A stretch of DNA of 64,000 nucleotides from Clostridiales bacterium. Its GTDB lineage: Bacteria; Bacillota; Clostridia; Saccharofermentanales; Saccharofermentanaceae. The stretch covers positions 1 through 64,000 of the forward strand of contig JAFZVF010000094.1 of the NCBI GenBank assembly GCA_017617935.1, written 5' to 3'. The stretch's first letter is position 1, and each line of letters opens with the position of its first letter. Shown here piece after piece: positions 1 through 6,662 of the stretch. The notes beneath the pieces are model-generated. The model saw only the letters and a list, made by a program, of their open reading frames with translations, ran no database searches and was not told the origin of the DNA. The translations under genes were made by a program, and so were the position numbers.

Positions 1-280
1 CAAAAGGCACTTCTGAAGAAAAGCGAGAAATATTCACGACATTCGTTTTGAGCACACTTAGGAAGGTGCGTTACTGTGATCTTTCGAGCCGGGCAGCGAT
101 CCCGATCTTCGGATTATCAGTCAAAGTCTAGGAAATAGCCTATTAATGGAACACGTGGTTTTCGCCGGCATGGTAGACTAAAGCCATAGAACTTCATGGC
201 AGTTTACCTCAACGATATGATCCCTAGGCCGCCCGTACGGGTGGCAGGGGGGTCATTTCATCTATAAGGAGAGATAAAAA
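1..280. other. Leader region without a recognisable gene
   Basis: No open reading frame of substance and no tRNA, tmRNA, SRP or RNase P signature was recognised. The last 65 bases hold a strong hairpin followed by an AAGGAGAG ribosome binding site for the gene at 281, so at least the distal part is probably the 5' leader of that gene. No good promoter hexamers were identified. Confidence 0.4.
217..256 (+). promoter_or_regulatory. Stable leader hairpin before the SseB-like gene
   Basis: Arms ATGATCCC (217-224) and GGGGTCAT (249-256) enclose a second stem GCCGCCCG (228-235) / CGGGTGGC (238-245). Together they give a GC-rich two-part hairpin ending 25 bases before the start codon. There is no U-tract after it, so a plain intrinsic terminator is unlikely. 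It could be a processed or protein-bound leader element; no known riboswitch class was recognised. Confidence 0.45.
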
Positions 281-799
281 ATGAAAAAGAATTTCGATGA
301 AGAATTGAACCAGGAGTTCATTAAGAGAATCATTAACGAGTATTACGAGAACCCCTCTGATAAAACCGCATTCGCCGTAATTGGCCACCTCGCCTTCCGC
401 GCGTTTGAAGGCGGCAAGGTCCCGATGGCGATGATGAACGTGACCACAATCGTTTTGAATGCTAACCCGGATGTGGAGATTGAGGACGTCTTCGATGGCG
501 TTCCTGAGCCGGAGGAACGTTTTGTCGGCTTGACCAATGACAACGGGAATTGGCTTCCGCTGTTTACGGACAGAAGCGAATTGGACGGTCTCGATAAGAC
601 GAACGAGATTAAGGAAGTTCCGATAATCGAGATTCTGGCTGCGGCTTTGGCTGACCCGGACCTGGAAGGGGTTGTAATCAACCCGGGTTCAGACCACTTT
701 CCGGTAAGCAGGGAAGTCTTGGAATGGATGTTCTCTGAAGGGGTGATGGACAAGTTCGAGGAGTTCTTTTCAGAAGGTCCGGAGGATGAGGCGGGATGA
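281..799 (+). CDS. SseB-like domain protein
   Basis: A 172-residue soluble protein with no signal peptide or membrane segment. The central part (about 85-155) carries the pattern typical of the SseB N-terminal domain: a LPLFTDRSEL-like strand, a helix with EVPIIEILAAAL, then a strand GVVINPGSDHFPVS. The acidic C-terminal tail is short. SseB was named for enhanced serine sensitivity in E. coli; the biochemical role of the domain is not established, and in Firmicutes it occurs in many small accessory proteins. Start ATG 281 is preceded by AAGGAGAG at ideal spacing. The gene stands alone and converges on the Rpn-like gene, with a bidirectional terminator between them. A second, larger SseB-type protein lies at 62317. 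Family call good, function unknown. Confidence 0.7.
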   Translation: MKKNFDEELNQEFIKRIINEYYENPSDKTAFAVIGHLAFRAFEGGKVPMAMMNVTTIVLNANPDVEIEDVFDGVPEPEERFVGLTNDNGNWLPLFTDRSELDGLDKTNEIKEVPIIEILAAALADPDLEGVVINPGSDHFPVSREVLEWMFSEGVMDKFEEFFSEGPEDEAG

Positions 800-864
800 C
801 ATATATAAAATGGATGAAGTATGTGGACGTGAAATGAAAGACGCTGAAAGTTAAAGGCAATCAA

Positions 865-893
865 AAAGGTTCTTCAGGCGAAGAACCTTTATT
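865..893. terminator. Bidirectional intrinsic terminator
   Basis: A perfect 11-bp stem, AAAGGTTCTTC (865-875) with GAAGAACCTTT (880-890), and a 4-nt loop. The A-run before and T-rich bases after allow termination from both strands. It lies between convergent genes ending at 799 (+) and 914 (-). Confidence 0.8.
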
Positions 894-913
894 CATTCTA
901 ATGGGCGCTATGT

Positions 914-1714
914 TCAGGCTGATTGTCTGCCTGCGAGTTCTCTTATCTTGTCTAAAGAGAGACCTGAATATTCAGCTATCTTTTCAAGAGAAAGCATACC
1001 GTCCTTAATCATCGCTTTTGCATGTTCGATGTTGGCTCTCTCGACGGCTTCGTTCTTCATCTCATCCAATACGTCACACATATACTTAACTCCCTTCTCC
1101 GTTTCTTTAAAGTTTCTGAACCGTTCGGCCAATTCCTTGTAGTGCATGTCCTTTGCATCAGTGCAGTAGAAGTCGCTCATAAGCCTGCCCAACGCGGTGT
1201 CTTTTGTTCTCATTGATCCATTCACGTATATTATATGCCTGTTGTCGCCGAATTGCACTTTTGTCTCATGAAAGACGCTCTCGATGAAGTACGCCGGTTT
1301 GTTTAATCCAAATACGTCATTCTCGGTAATGAATATCACGTAGTTGCCGCGTAGATCTTCGAAGTTTGTGCCTTCTTTGAGCATGTCCGCATCAATCATG
1401 CTCGAGTGGTATCTGGCACGCTTTGGATTTGCGCCCTTGTTCTTCCGTTGGATCTCGACGTCGTATCTGGATCCCGTATTGTCTTCGGCATAGATGTCCA
1501 GCCTTATGCTGCGGCCGTTCAGGTTGTTCAACTGCTTTTGCGTCCTGGCGTCAATTATCTTGACGTCATTTCTGTTCAGAATGACGTTCAACACGAGTTC
1601 CACGCCTTCAATGTAACCGTCAAAGAAAATGCTCATGAAGTCATCGTCGATCAGGCGGAGGAGCTTGATCCTCTTCAGATTGTCACGATAGTTCTGTTCG
1701 TCTTTTTTCGTCAT
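914..1714 (-). CDS. Rpn-family PD-(D/E)XK nuclease/transposase-like protein
   Basis: A 266-residue protein of the Rpn/PD-(D/E)XK transposase-like nuclease family. The N-terminal half opens with the usual DDDFMSIFFDG-type segment. The nuclease core is visible as LDIYAEDNTG followed by YDVEIQRK (near residues 72-91), giving the D...ExQxK catalytic triad. The C-terminal tail (EKIAEYSGLSLDKIRELA) is the helix-turn-helix-like end common in these proteins. Members are abundant and often multicopy in Clostridia; E. coli Rpn proteins promote recA-independent recombination and have been tied to phage defence. ATG 1714 has AAGAGGT upstream. The gene looks intact and full length, and no inverted repeats or target-site duplications flank it, so nothing shows it is a mobile unit. 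Specific role unknown. Confidence 0.8.
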   Translation of the reverse strand: MTKKDEQNYRDNLKRIKLLRLIDDDFMSIFFDGYIEGVELVLNVILNRNDVKIIDARTQKQLNNLNGRSIRLDIYAEDNTGSRYDVEIQRKNKGANPKRARYHSSMIDADMLKEGTNFEDLRGNYVIFITENDVFGLNKPAYFIESVFHETKVQFGDNRHIIYVNGSMRTKDTALGRLMSDFYCTDAKDMHYKELAERFRNFKETEKGVKYMCDVLDEMKNEAVERANIEHAKAMIKDGMLSLEKIAEYSGLSLDKIRELAGRQSA

Positions 1715-1782
1715 GTCGCATACCTCTTACCGGGCATTATAAGCGCACGGAAAATCGAATAAAAGGGGTCTGAGACAAAGTC

Positions 1783-1850
1783 GGGACTTTAGGGCATCGA
1801 ATGGGACTTTTTCGCGAAAATGGGACTGAATTTTGGAGAGAAACGGCACT
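1783..1850 (+). repeat. Short direct repeats GGGACTTT
   Basis: GGGACTTT occurs near 1784, again near 1803, GGGACTGA near 1822 and a degenerate GGCACTTC near 1845, all on the same strand at 19-21-base steps. The block lies in the 238-bp divergent intergenic region between the Rpn-like gene and the zinc-ribbon gene. Helical-turn spacing suggests protein binding sites, but no family is recognised. Confidence 0.45.
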
Positions 1851-1952
1851 TCAAAAACGGCTTCAAAAGCGCAGTATTGTTGGCTTACACGGATCAAGCA
1901 CAACGAGTGCAAAATTGATACAATATAAAAGACGGCTTTGGAGGTAATCCAT

Positions 1953-2420
1953 ATGGGAAACGGATATACGATCAGATGCAGGAAATGCTCATACGAGTAT
2001 CAGGCGATGCTGGGCTTTGGCATGCTTTTCCCCACGGTGTACGAGGATACGGTCAAGGCGATCAGGGAAGGCAAGCTCGGCGAGGAGTACAAAAAGTTCT
2101 TTGAAGAGCACAAGGATGCCGCGATCAATTGCGAGGCTTGTGCCGCCGTTTGCACGGGCTGCGGGAAGTTTGACACGGTGAAGGACTACGGGCTCTATCT
2201 TCCGAAGAAGGAAACCGGCGATGTGAACTTCGGCTGTGTGACGGCCGAGGAGCTTAATGAAGGCTACAAGCAGGTCATGAAGTACGGTCACAAGTGCAGT
2301 GCTTGCGGCGGCGATCTGAAGGTCATCGATCTGTTTGACGAATTGGCCAAGCACGCCCTCAAGTGCCCTGAATGCGGGGGCGAGATGTATCTTACTGAAG
2401 ACCTTTTGATGTGGGATTGA
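1953..2420 (+). CDS. Multi-CxxC zinc-ribbon protein
   Basis: A 155-residue soluble protein of unknown function, dominated by metal-binding cysteine pairs. They are CRKC near the N-terminus, CEAC and CTGC in the middle (about 60-72), CSAC near 117 and CPEC near 138. These fit two or three zinc-ribbon/rubredoxin-like knuckles. The start at 1953 is chosen because GGAGGTAA lies 6 bases upstream; an upstream TTG in the same frame would overlap that site. The stop is one base before the ATG of the macrodomain gene, so the two are almost certainly co-transcribed and translationally coupled. A nucleic-acid or protein-interaction role is plausible, but nothing in the sequence decides it. Confidence 0.6.
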   Translation: MGNGYTIRCRKCSYEYQAMLGFGMLFPTVYEDTVKAIREGKLGEEYKKFFEEHKDAAINCEACAAVCTGCGKFDTVKDYGLYLPKKETGDVNFGCVTAEELNEGYKQVMKYGHKCSACGGDLKVIDLFDELAKHALKCPECGGEMYLTEDLLMWD

Positions 2421-2421
2421 T

Positions 2422-3432
2422 ATGCCGATAAGGGTTTTTCGACAGGACATTACCAAGGTTGAGGCAGATTGCATAGTCAACAGCGCCAATCCGGAACCGG
2501 TAGTCGGAGGCGGTGCTGAGGCTGCGATCTACGATGCCGCCGGAAGGGAAGCGCTTTTGCATGAGCGTGAGAACATAGGCGCCATCAATCCGGGCGAAGC
2601 CTTTTACACGCCCGCCTTCAGACTTCATGCGAAATATGTAATCCACACGGTTGGTCCGATCTGGCAGGGCGGATCAAAGGGAGAAGCGGCGATCCTCCGC
2701 TCGTGCTACGAAAACTCGCTTGAACTGGCATTGTCGCTTGGGTGCAAGTCGATTGCATTTCCGTTCATTTCGACCGGAATCTACGGCTTCCCGAAGGACA
2801 AGGCGATCGAGGTAGCGACTTCGGCGATAAACAGGTTTCTGGCGCATGAACAGATGGAGGTGATCCTAGTCGTCTTTGATCAGGAATCCTTCAACATCAG
2901 CTCTGAGAAATTCAACGACGTGACGGAATTCATCAATTCGCGCTATACCGAATCAAGGCGAAGCGAACGCGGCAATCGCTCCAACGTCAGGATGCCTGTG
3001 CAAGATCTTGTCGGGAACTTTCACGGCGTTTCGGACGGCAAAGTCCCCGATGACGTTTCCGAGCTTTTGAAGCAGAGCACGGCGAGCTTTTCGGAGAGGG
3101 TCCTGTCGATTGTAAAGGCACGCGGACTCGAGGCCCCGGATGTGTACAACAAGGGTGGCATCCTTACAAAGAAGATATACAGCGACATGAAAAACCAGGG
3201 CGATGACTACCGTCCGAAAAAGGGCACCGCAATCGCGTTTTGCTTGGCTCTTGAGCTGGACCTCCCTGAGGCTTTGGCGCTGCTGAAAAGCGCGGGATGG
3301 ACTTTGTCCGACAGCAAAAAGCCGGACCTGATCGTCATGTGGCACATCGTCCGCCGGGACTTCAGCATAAGGAACGTTAACGATACGCTCAACGCATTTG
3401 GCTTTGCGGATCTGGACAAGTACGAGAAGTAA
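2422..3432 (+). CDS. Macrodomain protein with C-terminal helical domain
   Basis: A 336-residue protein. Residues 1-150 form a macrodomain of the O-acetyl-ADP-ribose deacetylase/ADP-ribosyl hydrolase type: DITKVEADCIVNSAN (adenine-side Asp and catalytic-loop Asn), the GGGAEAAI phosphate loop, and FPFISTGIYGFP. After a linker (150-215) a helical C-terminal domain follows (about 220-336), with helix-turn-helix-like character around ILTKKIYSDM and FCLALELDLPEALALL. I do not recognise a characterised function for that domain, although it recurs after other N-terminal domains in Clostridia. The enzyme should bind ADP-ribose and reverse ADP-ribosylation or related acetyl esters. An ADP-ribosylglycohydrolase gene lies 360 bp downstream, so two ADP-ribose-cleaving activities are side by side. 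Confidence 0.82.
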   Translation: MPIRVFRQDITKVEADCIVNSANPEPVVGGGAEAAIYDAAGREALLHERENIGAINPGEAFYTPAFRLHAKYVIHTVGPIWQGGSKGEAAILRSCYENSLELALSLGCKSIAFPFISTGIYGFPKDKAIEVATSAINRFLAHEQMEVILVVFDQESFNISSEKFNDVTEFINSRYTESRRSERGNRSNVRMPVQDLVGNFHGVSDGKVPDDVSELLKQSTASFSERVLSIVKARGLEAPDVYNKGGILTKKIYSDMKNQGDDYRPKKGTAIAFCLALELDLPEALALLKSAGWTLSDSKKPDLIVMWHIVRRDFSIRNVNDTLNAFGFADLDKYEK

Positions 3433-3492
3433 AAACCGTTTCTGTGTCCGGGGCGGTTTAGAGGACGGATTTTCACCGAATAGCGAGTTTGC

Positions 3493-3520
3493 TTGATAAA
3501 AGGGGAGCACGTAGTATAAT
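3493..3520 (+). promoter_or_regulatory. Strong sigma-A promoter for a short RNA
   Basis: TTGATA (3493-3498), a 16-bp spacer and TATAAT (3515-3520) form one of the best promoters in the window. Predicted start is near 3527. A hairpin terminator begins only about 45 bases later, so the product should be a short non-coding RNA. Confidence 0.7.
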
Positions 3521-3526
3521 CACATT

Positions 3527-3608
3527 AAGAGGTGTTACCCACTAGACGGTTACCTCAAAAGTTTATAGTACTATGACCGCGACTTTTGGTGGGTGGCGGT
3601 CATTTTTT
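3527..3608 (+). ncRNA. Candidate antisense antitoxin RNA
   Basis: An RNA of about 80 nt, bounded by the promoter at 3493-3520 and the terminator hairpin TGACCGC (3574-3580)/GCGGTCA (3596-3602) with a T-run to 3608. It is antisense to the stop codon and 3' untranslated region of the holin-like toxin gene on the other strand. That is the layout of txpA/RatA-type type I toxin-antitoxin loci. No ORF lies inside it. The alternative is a prematurely terminated leader of the gene at 3790. Confidence 0.55.
3574..3608 (+). terminator. Intrinsic terminator of the short RNA
   Basis: A seven-bp stem (3574-3580 with 3596-3602), extendable by one A-T pair, with a 15-nt loop and a seven-T tract. It terminates the RNA starting near 3527, inside the end of the opposing toxin gene. 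Confidence 0.7.
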
Positions 3609-3683
3609 TACATACTCGATAAGCAAACCTATTACTATTGCCATCATGGTCAAGACCACGATAAGAATCTCATAGTCACTCAT
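3600..3683 (-). CDS. Holin-like small membrane toxin (type I TA)
   Basis: A 27-residue peptide, missed by length cut-offs. It begins MSDYEIL, continues as one uninterrupted hydrophobic helix (about residues 5-23) and ends EYVKK. The form M-S-x-Y/F-E followed by a single membrane span and a short charged tail is that of the holin-like toxin family (TxpA/BsrG relatives), which depolarise or disrupt the membrane. ATG at 3683 has a strong GGGAGGTGG ribosome binding site. A weak -10 (TATAAA, + strand 3745-3750) and a palindromic 5' leader (3708-3726) precede it. A short RNA from a strong promoter runs antisense into its 3' end, as in type I toxin-antitoxin pairs. Toxicity is inferred from family resemblance only. 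Confidence 0.65.
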   Translation of the reverse strand: MSDYEILIVVLTMMAIVIGLLIEYVKK

Positions 3684-3707
3684 CAGCACCACCTCCCTTC
3701 TCTCAAA

Positions 3708-3726
3708 GGTAACTTGGCAAGTTACC
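3708..3726. promoter_or_regulatory. Perfect inverted repeat in the toxin leader
   Basis: GGTAACTT (3708-3715) and AAGTTACC (3719-3726) with a 3-nt centre. It sits about 25 bases upstream of the holin-like toxin start, where it would form a 5' leader hairpin in the toxin mRNA, and about 65 bases upstream of the gene at 3790, where it could be an operator. Confidence 0.5.
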
Positions 3727-3789
3727 ACCGCGTTGAAATTGGCGTTTATACTTGAGACATGAAAACCAAAACACGAGGAGGATTGACTT

Positions 3790-4593
3790 ATGTACGGCGC
3801 AATTATTGGAGACGTTATTGGAAGCAGATTCGAGTTTGACAGAGGCCGTAAGACCAAGGAGTTTGAACTTTTCACGGAGGAGTGCGATTTTACTGACGAT
3901 ACGGTCATGACCGTCGCGGTCGCTGAGGCGCTCATGGACGCGGGTCCTGATGCTGACGAGAAGACCGTTAAGGCCCACCTCATTAAGTCCATGAAGAAGT
4001 GGGGAAAGAAGTACCCGCACGCGGGCTACGGCGCTAGGTTCATTAGCTGGGTGCTGACTGACGACCCGGAGCCTTACGGAAGCTATGGAAACGGTTCCGG
4101 AATGAGGGTCTCTTCCGTAGGCTGGCTGTATGGTTCCATGGAGCGCACGCGTGAGGTCGCCAGGTGGACTGCCGAGGTCTCGCACAATCACCCGGAAGGC
4201 GTTAAGGGAGCGGAGTCAGTAGCTGCTGCGATATACATGGCGAGGACAGGCGCTTCCAAAGAAGAGATCAAGGCCTACATTGAAGATGATTTCGGTTATG
4301 ACCTTACCAGGACTTTGGACGAGATCCGTCCCAAGTACCATCACGTTGAAGACTGCATGCACACGATGCCTGAGGCGTTTACTTGTTTCCTTGAGTCTGA
4401 ATCCTACGAAGACTGCATCAGGAACGTCATGTCCATAGGCGGTGACACGGACACATTGGGCGCGATCGCGGGCGCGGTTGCCGAGGCGTTTTGGGGAGTG
4501 CCGGATGAGATCGTTTCTCAGGCTTTGGACTTCATTCCTGATGACGTGGAGGCAGTCGTGGAAAGATTCAACGGGATAGTTCATCCTGCCTGA
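3790..4593 (+). CDS. ADP-ribosylglycohydrolase family protein
   Basis: A 267-residue all-alpha enzyme of the ADP-ribosylglycohydrolase (DraG/ARH) family, near the usual length. Metal-binding signatures are present at both ends: GDVIGSRFEF near residue 7, TDDTVMT near 38-44, and GGDTDTLGAIAGAVAEA near 220. These residues hold the two magnesium ions that position ADP-ribose. The family removes ADP-ribose from arginine or other acceptors, or cleaves related N-glycosidic bonds; the particular substrate cannot be read from sequence. The start is well supported by GAGGAGGA eight bases upstream. The gene lies just after a macrodomain gene with related chemistry but is separated from it by the toxin-antitoxin element, so it is probably a separate transcript. 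Confidence 0.88.
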   Translation: MYGAIIGDVIGSRFEFDRGRKTKEFELFTEECDFTDDTVMTVAVAEALMDAGPDADEKTVKAHLIKSMKKWGKKYPHAGYGARFISWVLTDDPEPYGSYGNGSGMRVSSVGWLYGSMERTREVARWTAEVSHNHPEGVKGAESVAAAIYMARTGASKEEIKAYIEDDFGYDLTRTLDEIRPKYHHVEDCMHTMPEAFTCFLESESYEDCIRNVMSIGGDTDTLGAIAGAVAEAFWGVPDEIVSQALDFIPDDVEAVVERFNGIVHPA

Positions 4594-4705
4594 AGAAGAA
4601 AATAAATAATTTAAGAAGGTTCATGGCTTAATCCCGCGCTGTTTGTATGGTTTAATATCTATACATGACTTTAACTGCCGCAAGGCATAAAAGCAGGGTG
4701 ATGCC

Positions 4706-5614
4706 ATGAACATTCATACAAAGCAGTTCCAGATCCTGACTGACGTCGAGTTGGTCTGGAAAGTGATGACAGACGCATATAAACATGAGCAAAGCAGGCT
4801 CGCGGGGCCGTTCTTTGAGTATGCGGTCACGTCGCCTTGGATGGATAAGGATTACGTGAGGCTCAACCGTTTTTGGTTTGACGGTGACGAACCGGTTGCG
4901 TTCGTGTTTTACGAGTGTCCCGTCTCGGATCTGTATTTCGTGATCAAGCCCGGGTATGAGTTCCTTGCAAAAGAGATGGTCGATTATGCGGAGACCGCTT
5001 ATCCCAATTTCGAGAAAAAGCAGTTCAAGCTTATGGGCACGCAAAAAGCGTTGATCGACGAGGTCACAAAGCGTGGATATAAGGCTTGTTACGAAGAGAA
5101 GGAGTGGGTCTTCGATTTCAGCAAAGGCAAATTGGATTACAAGCTCCCGGAGGGCTATCACTTTGTTGAGCCCGAGAAGTCCGATCCTTTGAAGACCGCG
5201 AAATGCCTTTGGGACGGATTCAACAGCGAGGAATTCGGCCCGTTCGTTAATTGGGAAACTCCCGAAAAGAAGGGCGGCATGAGCCCGCACGAGCTGTATC
5301 AGAACGTTTACGGCGCGACGATCTCGCCTGCGCCTCATCACACCTATCAGTACACTGTGATAATTGCTGACGAAAATGAGGAGTATGTTTGCTTCTCAGG
5401 AATGTGGTGGGTCGAAAAGAACCGCCTTGCCTACATGGAGCCGCTCTGCACTGTGCCCTCACATCAGCATAAAGGCCTTGCCGCAGCGGCGCTTTCGAGA
5501 CATGACGCGGTGCTCCGTCCTTTGGGAGCCAGGCTCATGACCGGCGGCGGAAACGAGTTCTATAAGAAGATTGGATATACCGATCAGCAGGTGATACTTC
5601 ATTTTCACAAATAA
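4706..5614 (+). CDS. GNAT-family acetyltransferase
   Basis: A 302-residue protein with a GNAT acyl-CoA transferase fold at the C-terminus (about 200-302). Beta-4 reads YMEPLCTVPSHQHKGLAAAALSRH, containing the Q-x-x-G-x-A acetyl-CoA pyrophosphate loop, followed by the typical late strand GGGNEFYKKIGY. The N-terminal 190 residues are probably a second, degenerate GNAT-like half. No signal peptide. The acceptor substrate is unknown. It precedes the uncharacterised gene at 5626 by only 11 bases, so the two probably form an operon. No strong promoter was found in the 112-bp gap upstream. Confidence 0.75.
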   Translation: MNIHTKQFQILTDVELVWKVMTDAYKHEQSRLAGPFFEYAVTSPWMDKDYVRLNRFWFDGDEPVAFVFYECPVSDLYFVIKPGYEFLAKEMVDYAETAYPNFEKKQFKLMGTQKALIDEVTKRGYKACYEEKEWVFDFSKGKLDYKLPEGYHFVEPEKSDPLKTAKCLWDGFNSEEFGPFVNWETPEKKGGMSPHELYQNVYGATISPAPHHTYQYTVIIADENEEYVCFSGMWWVEKNRLAYMEPLCTVPSHQHKGLAAAALSRHDAVLRPLGARLMTGGGNEFYKKIGYTDQQVILHFHK

Positions 5615-5625
5615 GGGATAAGCAA

Positions 5626-6621
5626 ATGGGATTATTCGGAAACACAAGCATAATACCTGATGACGTTGCGGAGAGGGTTGCTCAAAGTCTCTTTGTGTTT
5701 TTTAACAAAGAAGTCGAGTACAACATCGACGAAAACATTTGCGTTTCGCATGTTCCTGAGGAACTGAAGATCAAGAGTTTCCCGCACTACGGGAACATTT
5801 CCCAGCATTTCATATTGAGATACGTTAAAGAGATCACGCCTGACATGGAGTTCCGCAGATTTTGGGTTAAAGGGAACGGTTACATCAGCTGCGACAGGTT
5901 CAGGAGGATCAACGTTCTGAACGAGAAAACGCTCTTAAAGGTGATGGAGCTCGTCAGGAAGAAATTTGAAGCACAGAACAAGCATTTCACATACAAGATT
6001 GAATACCAGAAATATTACAAGAGCCTGTGCTTCATTCCGTTTGCTTACATGACGCTTGAACAGAAGCTGATCGAACGCGGCGATGGCAAGGGTAAGACTT
6101 CGTACTGCAGATTCCCAATGCCTGATCACGAATTCTTCAGGCTGGAACCTTCGCCATACAAGATAATTCAGGACCGGCCGGATCTTCAGCTGGACGTAGA
6201 ACTCCAGGGCATCACGCTCCTGAGCTCAAAGGAGGCGCTCTCCTGCAGGCATCTCATCGATTTTCAGCAGAAAGCGGTGCAATGGTGGTTAAGGGACCCG
6301 ATGCCGGGTCTGATAGATACGCAGGTTATGCTGTCAAATGAAACCGTCTATCCGGGCTGCAGAGAATCCAGAAACGGGATCTCGCCTGCCGTAATAGGCA
6401 ATTTCAAAGGCTTAAAGCGTGGCGACAAGGTGCTTTTCGCGGGGCACAAGTGGACGGTTGTTTTCGAGAACACGATATTCGTGGATGACCTTATCGGCTT
6501 CGGGCCGTTCAACTATTACCGCCGTGACGGCTTAGATTACGAGACCAGCAGGGTAAGGGACTTCATCGAGCACTGGTTCGAACAGCACAGGAACGACCCG
6601 GTATATCGGGCAAGCAGATAA
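5626..6621 (+). CDS. Uncharacterised protein with DUF6273-like C-terminus
   Basis: A 331-residue soluble protein that I cannot assign functionally. The C-terminal third (about 215-325) contains WWLRDP, then VYPG and NGISPAVIGNF, followed by a stretch ending in DYETSRVRDFI. This resembles the WWLRS...NG-(I/V)-RPAF pattern of the DUF6273 fold found in many clostridial proteins. The N-terminal 200 residues resemble nothing I know. It starts 11 bases after the GNAT gene and is probably co-transcribed with it. The codon use and composition do not stand out from neighbouring genes. Confidence 0.5.
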   Translation: MGLFGNTSIIPDDVAERVAQSLFVFFNKEVEYNIDENICVSHVPEELKIKSFPHYGNISQHFILRYVKEITPDMEFRRFWVKGNGYISCDRFRRINVLNEKTLLKVMELVRKKFEAQNKHFTYKIEYQKYYKSLCFIPFAYMTLEQKLIERGDGKGKTSYCRFPMPDHEFFRLEPSPYKIIQDRPDLQLDVELQGITLLSSKEALSCRHLIDFQQKAVQWWLRDPMPGLIDTQVMLSNETVYPGCRESRNGISPAVIGNFKGLKRGDKVLFAGHKWTVVFENTIFVDDLIGFGPFNYYRRDGLDYETSRVRDFIEHWFEQHRNDPVYRASR

Positions 6622-6662
6622 CACGATATAATGGATATCATCGCCAAGTAAAGGAGACCACC

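Noticed and set aside
1-280. tmRNA, RNase P RNA or SRP RNA
   Set aside because: None of the conserved blocks of these RNAs could be found; only a leader hairpin is supported.
914-1714. Rpn-like gene as part of an insertion sequence
   Set aside because: No terminal inverted repeats or target duplications flank it, and members of this family commonly occur as stand-alone genes.
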